From assembly GCA_029856045.1 (NCBI GenBank), contig JAHQWG010000016.1, positions 375,921-439,920 of the forward strand: DNA of 64,000 nt, given 5' to 3'. The position numbers were made by a program, and so were the translations under genes. This DNA is from Promethearchaeia archaeon (GTDB lineage Archaea > Asgardarchaeota > Lokiarchaeia > Sigyniarchaeales > SOKP01). Position 1 is the stretch's first letter; every line of letters starts with the position of its first letter. The notes under the pieces were generated by a model, which ran no database searches, had not been told where the DNA came from, and saw only the letters and a list, made by a program, of their open reading frames with translations. This document shows positions 19,899 through 30,580 of this stretch, piece by piece.

Positions 19899-19931
19899 TT
19901 ATTTTTTTTTAATTGATCATTTAAAACAAAA

Positions 19932-20447
19932 TTACTGAACTCTGTATTTTCCTCTCTCTGTTAGGTAGTAAACATCATTTTCTGCAATTCTTTCCTTAAT
20001 CACATAACCTTTCTTTATTAAACCATTTAAAATGTTTAAAAGATCATCTTTTGTAAACGGTTCAATTCCTAAAGGAATTCTACTCTGATTTGCAATTATT
20101 GCTATGCGTGTTAAAAACATTCTTTTATCCATTATTGATTCAAGTATGGTTAACTCTTCGTTAGATAACTTTTCAAACTGATCATGCTCCAAAAGTCGAT
20201 CTTTTAATACTTTAGATAAATCTTGAACATCCTCATCAACTTCTTGTTTTTTTATCTCAACATGAGATAATTTAACTAAATCTTTGGCTACTGGAATTTT
20301 TTTCTTTATATCTTGATTTTTCTTCTCTTTCCTTATTGTATTATCCATAAATCCATGTTTCTTTAATTTTTCTTTATCGTTCTCTTTATTCTTCTCTTTT
20401 TCATCTTTTTCAAAATAATGCAAATTTTTCAAACCTTTTAATAACAA
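19932..20447 (-). CDS. Winged-helix DNA-binding protein with Lys/Glu-rich N-terminus
   Basis: C-terminal half LTRIAIIANQSRIPLGIEPFTKDDLLNILNGLIKKGYVIKERIAENDVYYLTERG. Confidence 0.65.
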   Translation of the reverse strand: MLLKGLKNLHYFEKDEKEKNKENDKEKLKKHGFMDNTIRKEKKNQDIKKKIPVAKDLVKLSHVEIKKQEVDEDVQDLSKVLKDRLLEHDQFEKLSNEELTILESIMDKRMFLTRIAIIANQSRIPLGIEPFTKDDLLNILNGLIKKGYVIKERIAENDVYYLTERGKYRVQ

Positions 20448-20521
20448 TTAAAAAATTTTAATTTTTATTATATTAAAATTATCTTAATTTTTAAAATTTA
20501 AAATATCTCTAATGAAAAAAT

Positions 20522-21100
20522 ATGAAAAAAAAAATAACATTGCCAAATAGATGTTCTATTATTTTAAAACATGCAAACCTTGAAGATGTTGATGGTGTTT
20601 GGAAAAATTTTAATACTGTTATAGATGAAGGAATCTATTTACCAATATTCGAAAAGGTGTGTGATGTTGAAAAGGAATCGTGGTATGAAGATATAAAATT
20701 GGGAAGAGATTTATGTGTTGTAGCTCAAATTCCTAATGCAAAACCTCCAGATAATATCGCAGGGCAATGTGAAATCACAGATCCCGAATGGGATGCAGCG
20801 GCACATCATGTCGGAATTTTAGGAATCATTATAAGAGAAGATTTTAGGGGATTAGGACTTGGAGAGATATTAATTGATTATGCAATACGTGAGTCAAAAA
20901 AAATAAAAGATAAGGCAAAAATTATTTTATCTTGTTTTTCCACTAACTCTAAAGCTATAAATTTATATAATAAATTAGGATTCAAAAAAATTGGAGTTAG
21001 AAAAAAGCAATTTTATATGAATGATCAATTTTACGATGAGGTTTTAATGGAAATTTTTATTGAAGATTATTTAAAGGATAAAGAAAAAACCATTAAATAG
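20522..21100 (+). CDS. GNAT-family N-acetyltransferase
   Basis: GIIIREDFRGLGLGEILIDYAIRESKK...NLYNKLGFKKIGVRKKQFYMNDQFYDEVLMEIF. Confidence 0.9.
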   Translation: MKKKITLPNRCSIILKHANLEDVDGVWKNFNTVIDEGIYLPIFEKVCDVEKESWYEDIKLGRDLCVVAQIPNAKPPDNIAGQCEITDPEWDAAAHHVGILGIIIREDFRGLGLGEILIDYAIRESKKIKDKAKIILSCFSTNSKAINLYNKLGFKKIGVRKKQFYMNDQFYDEVLMEIFIEDYLKDKEKTIK

Positions 21101-21165
21101 ATACAATTTATCTTATTAAACTCATTATTCAAAAATGATTAAAGAAATAATAGAATAAAAATTTT

Positions 21166-24100
21166 TTAGGTTTCTATTATAGGTAAGGTAAAATAAAATT
21201 CAGCTCCTTTATCCTTTCCTTTTGAAGTTCCCCATATTTTTCCACCATGTGCTTCCACAATCCCTTTTGAAATATAGAGCCCAAGTCCTAACCCCTTTTT
21301 TCTATCGATATGATCAGCACTCTCTTTCTCAATTACTTCAAACTTTTTAAATAATCTTCTAATATCACGAATACTTAACCCTTTACCCTCATTTCTAATT
21401 TTAAATAAAAATTGGTCTTTTACCTTTTTGGCTGAGATCTTAATATTACCATCATTCAGAGTGTATTTTACAGCATTTGAGAATAAATTAGAAAAGACCT
21501 CATAAATTCTATTTGCGTCAACTCTCAGATATAAATCTTTTTGAACATCTATTATGATGTTTATGTTTTTCTCCTTCAATTCAAAACTTAGCTCTTCAAG
21601 GCAATTTTCAATAATATCATATAAATTCTTTTTCTCTAGAGTTACTTCCATTTTTTTTGCATCAATTATCATTACATCTAACAATTGCTCTATTAAAAGA
21701 TTTAATCGTTGAGAATTTTTTTGGATAAGTAATACATCTTTCCTGATTTCAAAATCCAAATCTTTATGGTGAGTTAAAATATAATCTGTATATCCAGTGA
21801 TAGAAATCATAGGAGTTTTCAATTCATGAGCTGCAATAGTAATAAAATCGTTTTTTAACTCATCCAATCTCTTTAATTCAATATTCTGTTTTCTTAATTT
21901 TTCTTCCGCCTGCTTTAACTTGCTAATATCGTCAAAAGCACTCAATATCCGAATAGTTTTCCCTTCTTGATCTAATGTTGGGACTAATTTATATCTTAGA
22001 AATACAAATTTCTCCCATTTCGTAATATATGGGCGTTCAGAACTGATTTGTCGACCTTCATTTATACATTTTTCAAAATCACCCGAAATACCAGCCCTCA
22101 TTAATAGAGGAAAGGTTAAAAGATTAATCTGTTTAGTGGCTTCTTTAGAAGGAGAACCAAGAAGTTCAACGGCATTTTTATTCACATTAAGAATTGTTCC
22201 ATTGACATCACAAGTCAAGATTCCTATAGGTGCTTCATCAAAAAGAGTTCTATATTTTTCTTCTGATTCTTTTAATTTATCTTCTGCTAATTTGCGTTCG
22301 GTAATATCTCGTATGAAAATTGCAACTCGATTTTTAGTAAAAAAGAGAAATCGTGCTTCATAATACTGAACTTCATCTTTTATAGGAAGACTATATTCTA
22401 AAATTCGTGGTTGTTTCGAACTTATAGTCTTTGATACATATTCTTTAACCATTTTTCCAAGTTTAAAAGGTAATATATCACTCAGTTTTTTACTAAGAAA
22501 CTGTTCAGGAGGAATAAAAAAATCTTCCCTTTTTCCACGATAATCTATTATGGTAGTTTTCTCATCAACAAGAAAGAACAAATCTGGAATTGACTCAAAA
22601 ATACGCCTAAATTTTTTTTCAGATTTTTCCAATTCTTTAGTCCTTTCAACTACCTTATATTCCAATTCTCTATTTAATTTTTTTAATTCCTTCTCAGCTA
22701 TTTTCCTATCTGTAATATCTTGAAGTATAATTTGGATAAATCTTTTCTCACTTAAGGTGACCAAAAAATTGTGCAAAATTACCCATACTAAAGAATCATC
22801 TTTAATATAACAAGGAATTTCGATTGGAGGGGGGTTTATATCTTCTAATATCCTTTTAATTCTGTCTTCGAAAAAGGTTTTGAGTTCAGTTATCTTAAAT
22901 AATGATAAAATTTCTTTATAATTTTTACCAATAATCTCTTCTTTTTTAATTCCATATAATTTTTCAATAGTAGAATTACATTCCATAATGTTTCCTTTTG
23001 TATCCGCTAATAAAATCGAAAAAGGCGAATTGTTAAATAAATGGCGATATTTTTCTTCAGATTCTTTTAATTTTTGTTCTGATTTTTTTCTTTCATTAAT
23101 ATCCCGAGCAAGACCAGAAAAACCAATTTTACTTCCTTTAGAATCCATTTTTAAATAAAAAGAACTTTCGATAAATCTTTTTTTTCCATTTTTACTTATA
23201 ATTTCAGATTCAAAAATAGATTGAGGAAGTTCATATTCATAGACTGAATTGAATTTTTCAAAAACTTCTTCTACTTTCTCCTTATCTGTAAATTCGAGAT
23301 AATTCATTCCTATTAATTCATCTGCTGAACATCCTGTAAATTCACATGTCATATTATTGAAAAAAGTAATATTTCCCTTAAGATCTAATTCAAAATAAGC
23401 TTCTTTAATATTTTCAAGAATTTCTCTATATTTCTTTTCAGATTTTTTCAATTCTTGAGTTCTTTTGCTTACCTTTAATTCTAATTCTTCATTTAATTTT
23501 TTTAAAGATTCTTCCGATTCTTTTAATGCTTGTTCTATTTTTTTACGTTTTAGCGAATTTCCAATAATTTCAGAAAAAATTTGGAGTAAAGCAAAATCAT
23601 CATCATTCCATGCTCCAGTATCTCTAACGTTATCAAATCCAATAAATCCTGAGAGTTTTTCCCCAATAGTTAAAGGAAAAACTAGAAGCGATTTAACATC
23701 TTGAATTTTAAGAATTTCTTTTTCGGTTGCTGCTTCTAAAGGAATTTTTAAAACATCTGTGATGTGAATATATTCACCTTTCTTGAGTTTATCCATCCAC
23801 CATGGAAACATTTCTAAAGGTAGATCTTGAAGGGTATCAATTTGTGAAGATACTCCTTCCGTACACCATTCATGTGAATTATTCATAGTTTTATTATCTT
23901 CAGAAAATAAAAAAAGATAGCTACGGCTTGCTTTACTTAACATGCCCATATCACAAAGCGAAATATTAATAGCATCATTAATATTTGAAGTACCAACAAA
24001 CCGAGAAGATATTCTAGATATAATTCTTTCAAATTCTAATTTACGCTTGATTGATTGCTTCGCTTTCTCTTTTTCAGTAATATCTATTAGAGTTATAAAA

Positions 24101-24837
24101 TCTGCAGGCTTTCCTTGATATAAAATTGATTTAGAATATACATCAACCCATTTTAATTTTCCAGATTTTGTAAATATTCTACAAGAATAACGAGATTCAA
24201 GATCTAAATCTCCCATCTGTTTCTTTTTTGCTTGTTTCATTATAAATGGTAAATCTTCTGGATGTAGGAGTTTAATAAAATCGTTAATTGACCATCCTAT
24301 TATCTCTTGAGGAGAATATTCTCCCATTTTTGCTAAAGTACTATTAACATATTTTAAAACATCATCTTGAAGAATAACAATTCCCATTAATATTTGTTCA
24401 GTAATTATTCTGAATTTTGATTCTGATTCTTTTATTTTTTTCTCTGTGTTCATTCTTTCGGTAATATCAGTTGCAAAACCCAAAATGCCAAAAATTTCTC
24501 CATTTTTTTTTAATGGAATTCCATAGGTTTCAACATATATAAAATCACCATTTTTTACTTTAAGCTTAAATTTGGTACGCTTAGATTGTTTTCCCTTTTC
24601 TTTAAGTTCTTTAATAGTGTTAAATGCATTTGCTATTTGATCCTTATCAATTAAATCTTTAAATGAGAGATTTGGAATATCTTCTATTTTATATCCAAGC
24701 GTTTCTAACGCAATGTCATTTGCATCAAAAAAATTTCCTTTTAAATCATGAGCATAAATTAAATCTAAAGAATTCTCAAATAACGCTTTATATTCTTTCC
24801 TAATCTCAGCTTCATCATATGCCATTTTTATCCTCAA
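21166..24837 (-). CDS. Multi-PAS/GAF sensor histidine kinase
   Basis: 1223 aa; repeated PAS segments each ending DITERK/DINERKKSE; GAF region; HisKA ITIAAHELKTPMISI; HATPase LFSNAVKYT, KGLGLGLYISKGIVEAHGG. Confidence 0.95.
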   Translation of the reverse strand: MRIKMAYDEAEIRKEYKALFENSLDLIYAHDLKGNFFDANDIALETLGYKIEDIPNLSFKDLIDKDQIANAFNTIKELKEKGKQSKRTKFKLKVKNGDFIYVETYGIPLKKNGEIFGILGFATDITERMNTEKKIKESESKFRIITEQILMGIVILQDDVLKYVNSTLAKMGEYSPQEIIGWSINDFIKLLHPEDLPFIMKQAKKKQMGDLDLESRYSCRIFTKSGKLKWVDVYSKSILYQGKPADFITLIDITEKEKAKQSIKRKLEFERIISRISSRFVGTSNINDAINISLCDMGMLSKASRSYLFLFSEDNKTMNNSHEWCTEGVSSQIDTLQDLPLEMFPWWMDKLKKGEYIHITDVLKIPLEAATEKEILKIQDVKSLLVFPLTIGEKLSGFIGFDNVRDTGAWNDDDFALLQIFSEIIGNSLKRKKIEQALKESEESLKKLNEELELKVSKRTQELKKSEKKYREILENIKEAYFELDLKGNITFFNNMTCEFTGCSADELIGMNYLEFTDKEKVEEVFEKFNSVYEYELPQSIFESEIISKNGKKRFIESSFYLKMDSKGSKIGFSGLARDINERKKSEQKLKESEEKYRHLFNNSPFSILLADTKGNIMECNSTIEKLYGIKKEEIIGKNYKEILSLFKITELKTFFEDRIKRILEDINPPPIEIPCYIKDDSLVWVILHNFLVTLSEKRFIQIILQDITDRKIAEKELKKLNRELEYKVVERTKELEKSEKKFRRIFESIPDLFFLVDEKTTIIDYRGKREDFFIPPEQFLSKKLSDILPFKLGKMVKEYVSKTISSKQPRILEYSLPIKDEVQYYEARFLFFTKNRVAIFIRDITERKLAEDKLKESEEKYRTLFDEAPIGILTCDVNGTILNVNKNAVELLGSPSKEATKQINLLTFPLLMRAGISGDFEKCINEGRQISSERPYITKWEKFVFLRYKLVPTLDQEGKTIRILSAFDDISKLKQAEEKLRKQNIELKRLDELKNDFITIAAHELKTPMISITGYTDYILTHHKDLDFEIRKDVLLIQKNSQRLNLLIEQLLDVMIIDAKKMEVTLEKKNLYDIIENCLEELSFELKEKNINIIIDVQKDLYLRVDANRIYEVFSNLFSNAVKYTLNDGNIKISAKKVKDQFLFKIRNEGKGLSIRDIRRLFKKFEVIEKESADHIDRKKGLGLGLYISKGIVEAHGGKIWGTSKGKDKGAEFYFTLPIIET

Positions 24838-25138
24838 ATTTATTTTTTTTTTGATTAAATTTTGGCTCTATATTCTTTAGTAATATGATTATTTTTTTAT
24901 TTTATTGCTATCCTACACATTTAAAAAAAATTGAGAAACTAAACAAAAAATTTTAAATTACTTCTATTTTATTATCGATTAAAGTGTTTTATCATCAATT
25001 TGACAGAAATAAATAAAGATTCTAAGAGATTAGTCAAAATTCATAGAAAGAATATAAAATTAATTGGAAAAAATCTATTTTATTAAATATGAATTTTAAA
25101 TAAAAAAAGGTAGAAAAAAAAGAATTTTTTTCGATTTT

Positions 25139-26281
25139 TTAGAAACATCGATGTATTACTTGAGGTCCCATCTCTTTATATTCTCGACGAGTCACCCACA
25201 TTCTGTGAAATGTTTTGAGCGACGCCAAAATGGAGCCACCAATCCATACACTGTACATTCGTTCTGGGGGCGCTATAATTTTAACGTCAACGCTTTCAGG
25301 AATTTGTTCTTTTATCTCCTTAGTCAATCGTTCTTTTAACCCTGGATACATTGTAGAACCACCGGAAAGAACGATATTTCCATAGAGATCTCTTCTTAAA
25401 TCGACATCACATTCAGAAATTGAACTCACTATGATATCATCCAGAGGTTCTAATTCTTTTCCAATTACAGATGGATTAAAGAAACATTCTGGTGCAAGGA
25501 ATCTCTCAACTCCAACATTAATTGTTTCCCCATCGGGTAACATATAGGATTTTTCCATACCTGCTACTTTCTTGGAAAGCATCATTTCCTTTTCTGGATC
25601 GACAGCTACATAGCATAATTTCTCTTTAATGTCTCGTACAATTTCTTTTTCAGCAGAAGTTGTAAATGCATAACCTTTTTGTCTTAATAATCTTTGTAGG
25701 TAATTAGTAATATCTCTACCTGCAAGGTCAATTCTTTGAATTGCATGGCTTAATGCGAATCCTTCGAATATTGGGACAACGTGTGAAACACCATCTCCAA
25801 TATCTATAACGCATCCAGTGGTACGACCAGAGGCATAAAGAGATAACACTGCTTGCATAGCAACATATAACGCAGGGACATTAAAGGTTTCAAACATAAT
25901 TTCAGCCATTTTTTCTCTATTCGGTCTTGGGTTTAATGGTGCTTCGGTTAAAAGCACTGGATGTTCGCTAGGATCGATACGAAGATCAGTATAAAAGGTA
26001 TAATGCCATATTTTTTCCATAGCGGTCCAGTCTTCAATAATACCATGTTCGACAGGAAACATTAATTTGAGGACACCTTTGAGTTGTAATGCTTCTTCCC
26101 CAATATAATACTCTCTAGTATAGTGCTCTACATCCGTCATTATACTTTCATATTTAGGATATCCTATAAGCGTTGGAAACACGGATCGTGGCTGATCTTC
26201 TCCAGCAAAACCATTCTTTGAAATACCAGTTCCATTATCTACGACCAAGGCTTTAGCGGAAAGAAAATCTTCTTCAGACAT
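25139..26281 (-). CDS. Actin (Asgard actin)
   Basis: 380 aa; [110 protein letters not shown]. Confidence 0.99.
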   Translation of the reverse strand: MSEEDFLSAKALVVDNGTGISKNGFAGEDQPRSVFPTLIGYPKYESIMTDVEHYTREYYIGEEALQLKGVLKLMFPVEHGIIEDWTAMEKIWHYTFYTDLRIDPSEHPVLLTEAPLNPRPNREKMAEIMFETFNVPALYVAMQAVLSLYASGRTTGCVIDIGDGVSHVVPIFEGFALSHAIQRIDLAGRDITNYLQRLLRQKGYAFTTSAEKEIVRDIKEKLCYVAVDPEKEMMLSKKVAGMEKSYMLPDGETINVGVERFLAPECFFNPSVIGKELEPLDDIIVSSISECDVDLRRDLYGNIVLSGGSTMYPGLKERLTKEIKEQIPESVDVKIIAPPERMYSVWIGGSILASLKTFHRMWVTRREYKEMGPQVIHRCF

Positions 26282-26610
26282 TGTATTTTACCAATTTATT
26301 TTTATTTAATATTTATTTTTATTCTTAATATAAAATTACATATATTTTTGGCTTTATAATTTTATATTTTTTAAGTGGATATTTTCACATTTTTTTATTA
26401 ATTAACTTAAAGTTAATTTATATATGCTATTTTTTATATTTATATGTTTTTATCTGATTCGATATTAAATGAATGCTTTATGGTTCAGAGATGAGGAAAT
26501 TATTACCACATATTGAAAAAATTCTTAGAGTTTATTGATTTATGTTAATACAAATATCTCAATTATTAGATAAAAAAATCTAAAAAAATTTAAATGTTAA
26601 TATTTAATGA

Positions 26611-26665
26611 ATTTCTAAATACTAGAAATATTAATGATAATTTCTCAATATATGACAATGAGAAA
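26611..26665. promoter_or_regulatory. Tandem inverted repeats upstream of the radical SAM gene
   Basis: ATTTCTA-n5-TAGAAAT (26611..26629) and TTTCTCA-n11-TGAGAAA (26641..26665). Confidence 0.35.
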
Positions 26666-26699
26666 AAATAAACTTTAACTAATTAAAAGGAAGTAAGTT

Positions 26700-27602
26700 A
26701 TGTTAACAGGAATTCATTTTCTTCTGACCTATGCCTGCAATTTTGAATGTGATCACTGTTTTTTGTATTGTGGACCGAATTCAGAGGGAACATTTACACT
26801 TAAGCAAATAAGGAACGTTCTTGATGAGGCAACCAAAATTGGGACGATAGAACGGATTTATTTTGAAGGTGGTGAACCATTTCTTTACTATCCGCTTATG
26901 GTTGAGGGGATCAAGATTGCACGTAATAGAGGATTTAAGGTTGGCATAGTTACAAATTCATATTGGGCAACATCTATTGAAGATGCCTCACTTTGGCTTA
27001 AAATAATCCGAGATCTTGAAGTTTCGGATTTCAGCGTTAGTGATGACTTATTTCATTTTAAAGAAGATAAAGAAAATCCCGCTAAAATAGCTTTCAAAGC
27101 TGGGAAGAAACTGAATTTGCCTATGAGTTCGATATCTATTGAGGAACCTACTGTTGAAGTTGAAATGAACAAGGAACAGGAAAAAGGAACACCAGTTATC
27201 GGTGGAGGTGCTATGTTTAGAGGAAGGGCTGTCGAAAAGTTAATTGAAGGATTACCTCTAAGATGGTGGGAAGAATTTAACCAATGCCCTTATGAAGATT
27301 TAAGAGATCCTGGGAGAGTTCACGTTGATTCATTTGGAAACGTCCATCTATGCCAAGGATTGAGTTTAGGTAATATGTGGGAAACACCCTTATCACAGTT
27401 GATCAAGAAATATAATGCTGATTCACATCCAATCTGCGGACCTTTAATTAGAGGAGGTCCTACCCAATTAGTTAAGGAATATGATATTAAACATGAAGAT
27501 AAATATGTTGATGAATGTCATATGTGCTATCTTGCTCGTTTAGCGTTAATAGATAAATTCCCAGAATATCTTACTCCAAGACAGGTATACGGATTAGAAT
27601 AG
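26700..27602 (+). CDS. Radical SAM protein with C-terminal SPASM-like Cys residues
   Basis: CNFECDHC (CxxxCxxC), FEGGEPFLYYPLM, C-terminal CGPLIRGG...CHMCYLA. Confidence 0.88.
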   Translation: MLTGIHFLLTYACNFECDHCFLYCGPNSEGTFTLKQIRNVLDEATKIGTIERIYFEGGEPFLYYPLMVEGIKIARNRGFKVGIVTNSYWATSIEDASLWLKIIRDLEVSDFSVSDDLFHFKEDKENPAKIAFKAGKKLNLPMSSISIEEPTVEVEMNKEQEKGTPVIGGGAMFRGRAVEKLIEGLPLRWWEEFNQCPYEDLRDPGRVHVDSFGNVHLCQGLSLGNMWETPLSQLIKKYNADSHPICGPLIRGGPTQLVKEYDIKHEDKYVDECHMCYLARLALIDKFPEYLTPRQVYGLE

Positions 27603-27696
27603 GAATCACAAAAGTGATTTAATCATAATACATTGTTGTTATGCATAACTTTTAATGATAATGAGAGAAAGAAACATAGTTTTTAATATTAAAAAC

Positions 27697-28833
27697 TTAA
27701 CGAGTAATCATCAACTGCTCTAACTCTTCTCTCATTTTTTTAATTTTAGGTTTTTCAAAATGCTCTCGAGCTGGACTCAAAATATCAATTATCTTATTTG
27801 CAATGCCATTTTTTAGGTCGAGAGGATGAATTTTTTTATCTAAAAATGCATCTTCCAATTCTTGGTAGGAAAAAAATTCTATATCGCCACCATATTGCGC
27901 AGACCTCTCGATCAGAAAATGAGAGTCTTTTTCTCTGAAGAAAATTGATTTTGCCCAATCTAAAATTGGATTAAATGTTATATTACCTTCAGGACAGAAT
28001 GCAGATTGTATTTTATTTTTTATTTCTTGAGGGCTATCATGAATGAAGACAGCTGATTTTGGTACCGATTTGCTCATTTTCATTTGAGCCCATAATTCTT
28101 GCAGTTGAAATTCATCTGAAACTGGCCATATTAGTGGTTTTTGTAACCCTAAGATTAAATGATGATGGACGCAAATAGGCTTAATTTTATCGCCAGTTGT
28201 ATTCACTAGGTTATTCTTCTTCATTTTCATTGCAACGTCTCGAGCAATCACATGAGCTTTTCTTTGGTCATAACCGGCGTGAGCAAAATTAATATTTTGG
28301 ATAAAAATATCAGCAACTTGCATAGCTGGGTATAATAATTTTGCGAAATCAATATTTTCTCCCATTTTCCTCCCCATTATTGTAATGCTCCTTTGCATTC
28401 GGTTTAAAGTTGTATTTTTACAAACATCGATGACTGTTTCCCAATAATTATCGTTGTAATGATATAACTCTGTGCCAAGCGCGAAATCAACCTTATCTGG
28501 GTCAGCTCCAACGCACAGTAAGCTTGCCTTTAACCCTTCTTTAAAATATCCAACTGCAACTTCCTTAATTTTTTCCATATCACCTCCCAATTTGTCGTTG
28601 ATATAACTATGCCAATCAGCTAGGAAAATTGAGCATTTTATTCCAGCATCCAAAAAATCTTTAATTTTACCCATACAGATAAGCCCAGTTCCTAAATGAA
28701 TCTTTCCCGAAACTTCGAAGCCAATATAGTGATTTAGGGGGATCCCTGTTCCAAGATAAAGTTTTAAATCGTCATCAGTAAGTACTTCTTCAGTCCCTCT
28801 TTTAATTAAGTTAAATTTTTCTTCAACGTCCAT
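27697..28833 (-). CDS. tyrS: Tyrosyl-tRNA synthetase (archaeal/eukaryotic type)
   Basis: YIGFEVSGKIHLGTGL, YPAMQVADIF, GYDQRKAHVIARD, MKMSKS. Confidence 0.93.
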   Translation of the reverse strand: MDVEEKFNLIKRGTEEVLTDDDLKLYLGTGIPLNHYIGFEVSGKIHLGTGLICMGKIKDFLDAGIKCSIFLADWHSYINDKLGGDMEKIKEVAVGYFKEGLKASLLCVGADPDKVDFALGTELYHYNDNYWETVIDVCKNTTLNRMQRSITIMGRKMGENIDFAKLLYPAMQVADIFIQNINFAHAGYDQRKAHVIARDVAMKMKKNNLVNTTGDKIKPICVHHHLILGLQKPLIWPVSDEFQLQELWAQMKMSKSVPKSAVFIHDSPQEIKNKIQSAFCPEGNITFNPILDWAKSIFFREKDSHFLIERSAQYGGDIEFFSYQELEDAFLDKKIHPLDLKNGIANKIIDILSPAREHFEKPKIKKMREELEQLMITR

Positions 28834-29097
28834 ATTAGGAAATAAAAAACCCCTCTTTAATTATTTTATTAATAACATGGGTTTAAAGCAAGTAACTTTT
28901 AACTCCATTCTAATGGAGATTCTCTAATATTTTAAGATTACTTTTCTAAAACAATGGATATAACAATATTTCAATCTAAATTAGATGTTATTAATCCAAT
29001 CCATAAAAAACTTTAAATTGTTGATAAATAAAAATTATTTAATTATCTGAATTCAATTAAATAAAGTGATTAAAAACCAAAATCAAGTGAATAAAAT

Positions 29098-29805
29098 ATG
29101 AGTGTAAAAACATTTTTCGAAAATCTTTGCTTATTTGTGGGTGGAACTGTTTTAATCTTAGGAAATATATATCACGATGTTATGTTTATTACTATAGGTT
29201 CATTAATGGGAGTGATTTCTCTTGTTCTAGCAATATTGATAACAATTGAAAAGAAAGATGAGGAGAATCTCACGGAAAAGATATATTATAATGCTCTTAA
29301 TTATCTCTATATCGTTGGAATAATTTTAACTATTGGATTCCCTATTGCAGATCCTACAGTACAACGACTCTTATTTGATGTCGCATTGACTATTGCTACA
29401 TTTATGATTCTTATTTTTATATGGAATATTTTATATTTTAAATATAGCTTTATGAAAATTGATATAGCAGACACAGATTTTCGAGATCCAACTAAAAAAA
29501 TATTACTTCCTAGATTCCTTCTTGTATCATTACTCTTAGGCTTTATACTCGGAGGTATCAATTTCGTTATAAAATTTTTATATACCTCTATTTCTGTTAG
29601 TACTGGTTCAAGCGACACAGCTTTCAAGATGTCAAGTTATATTTTACTTATAGTAGTGGCAGTATTTGTTTTAATACTAATCTTTTATCAAAAATTCCAG
29701 AAAATGGGCGAAAAAATTAAAGAGAGTAAAAAGGAAAAACCCAAGAAACCTACAAAGAAAAAGCAAGAATCCAAAAAAGAAACACCTCCTACTCCAGAAA
29801 AATAA
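29098..29805 (+). CDS. Multi-TM protein with Lys/Pro-rich cytoplasmic tail
   Basis: 235 aa; several hydrophobic helices; tail KESKKEKPKKPTKKKQESKKETPPTPEK. Confidence 0.65.
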   Translation: MSVKTFFENLCLFVGGTVLILGNIYHDVMFITIGSLMGVISLVLAILITIEKKDEENLTEKIYYNALNYLYIVGIILTIGFPIADPTVQRLLFDVALTIATFMILIFIWNILYFKYSFMKIDIADTDFRDPTKKILLPRFLLVSLLLGFILGGINFVIKFLYTSISVSTGSSDTAFKMSSYILLIVVAVFVLILIFYQKFQKMGEKIKESKKEKPKKPTKKKQESKKETPPTPEK

Positions 29806-29842
29806 AAACTATAAAAGAAATAAAATTAGAAGAAAATCCAAG

Positions 29843-30478
29843 TTATTTTTTATTTATCTTTATAATTGAAAGAACTTCCTTTATCTCTTCTAAAAACTTA
29901 GTTTCATTGCGAAATAGGATTCCAATCATTCCAATTTGTTCAGCCACTTTAACATTTTTTCTGTTATCATCAATGAAAATGCATTCACTCGGCTTATAAT
30001 TTATATGCTCTAATATATATAAAAATATTTTAGGGTCTGGTTTTATCATTCCAAGTTCATATGAGTAAAAAACTTGGTTAAAATGTTCTCGGAAGTCTAT
30101 TATATTTTTTGCAAGAAATTCTACATGCAAGGGGTTGGTATTTGAAAGAGCAAAAACATTATACTTCTTATCTTGTTTTATTTTTTTTATAAAATCAAGA
30201 AGCTTATAGTTAAGTGAATCAAAAATGCTATTGAACATATTAAAAAATTCTTCTTTACCTACATCTTGAAATTGAAATCTTTTTTTCGCTTCCCAATAAA
30301 AATCTTCTTTAGAAAATAAGCCCTTATCAAATTTTTCGATTGGCTCCCATAGATCTTTATAAATATTAATCTCTTTATTGTCTGATACTGGGAGTATTTT
30401 CTTGTAAAAATCTCTCATATTCAGATTAACAATAACGTTGCCAAGATCAAAAATTAAAGCCTTGATTGTGTTGTTCAT
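29843..30478 (-). CDS. HAD-family hydrolase
   Basis: IFDLGNVIVNL, ALSNTNPLH, KPDPKIFLYIL, IFIDDNRKNV. Confidence 0.92.
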   Translation of the reverse strand: MNNTIKALIFDLGNVIVNLNMRDFYKKILPVSDNKEINIYKDLWEPIEKFDKGLFSKEDFYWEAKKRFQFQDVGKEEFFNMFNSIFDSLNYKLLDFIKKIKQDKKYNVFALSNTNPLHVEFLAKNIIDFREHFNQVFYSYELGMIKPDPKIFLYILEHINYKPSECIFIDDNRKNVKVAEQIGMIGILFRNETKFLEEIKEVLSIIKINKK

Positions 30479-30580
30479 ATTTAAATAAAGTAAAGAATGA
30501 AAGGATTAAAATATTCTTTTTAAAACAATGTAGTAAAAAAATCTTGCCTTTATGTCTTAGAAGAACAGCGATAAATAAAA

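Noticed and set aside
22136-23704. Repeated DITERK...ESEEKYR-like segments in the histidine kinase considered as DNA repeats
   Set aside because: They are PAS-PAC linker protein repeats with diverged DNA, not a mobile or satellite element.
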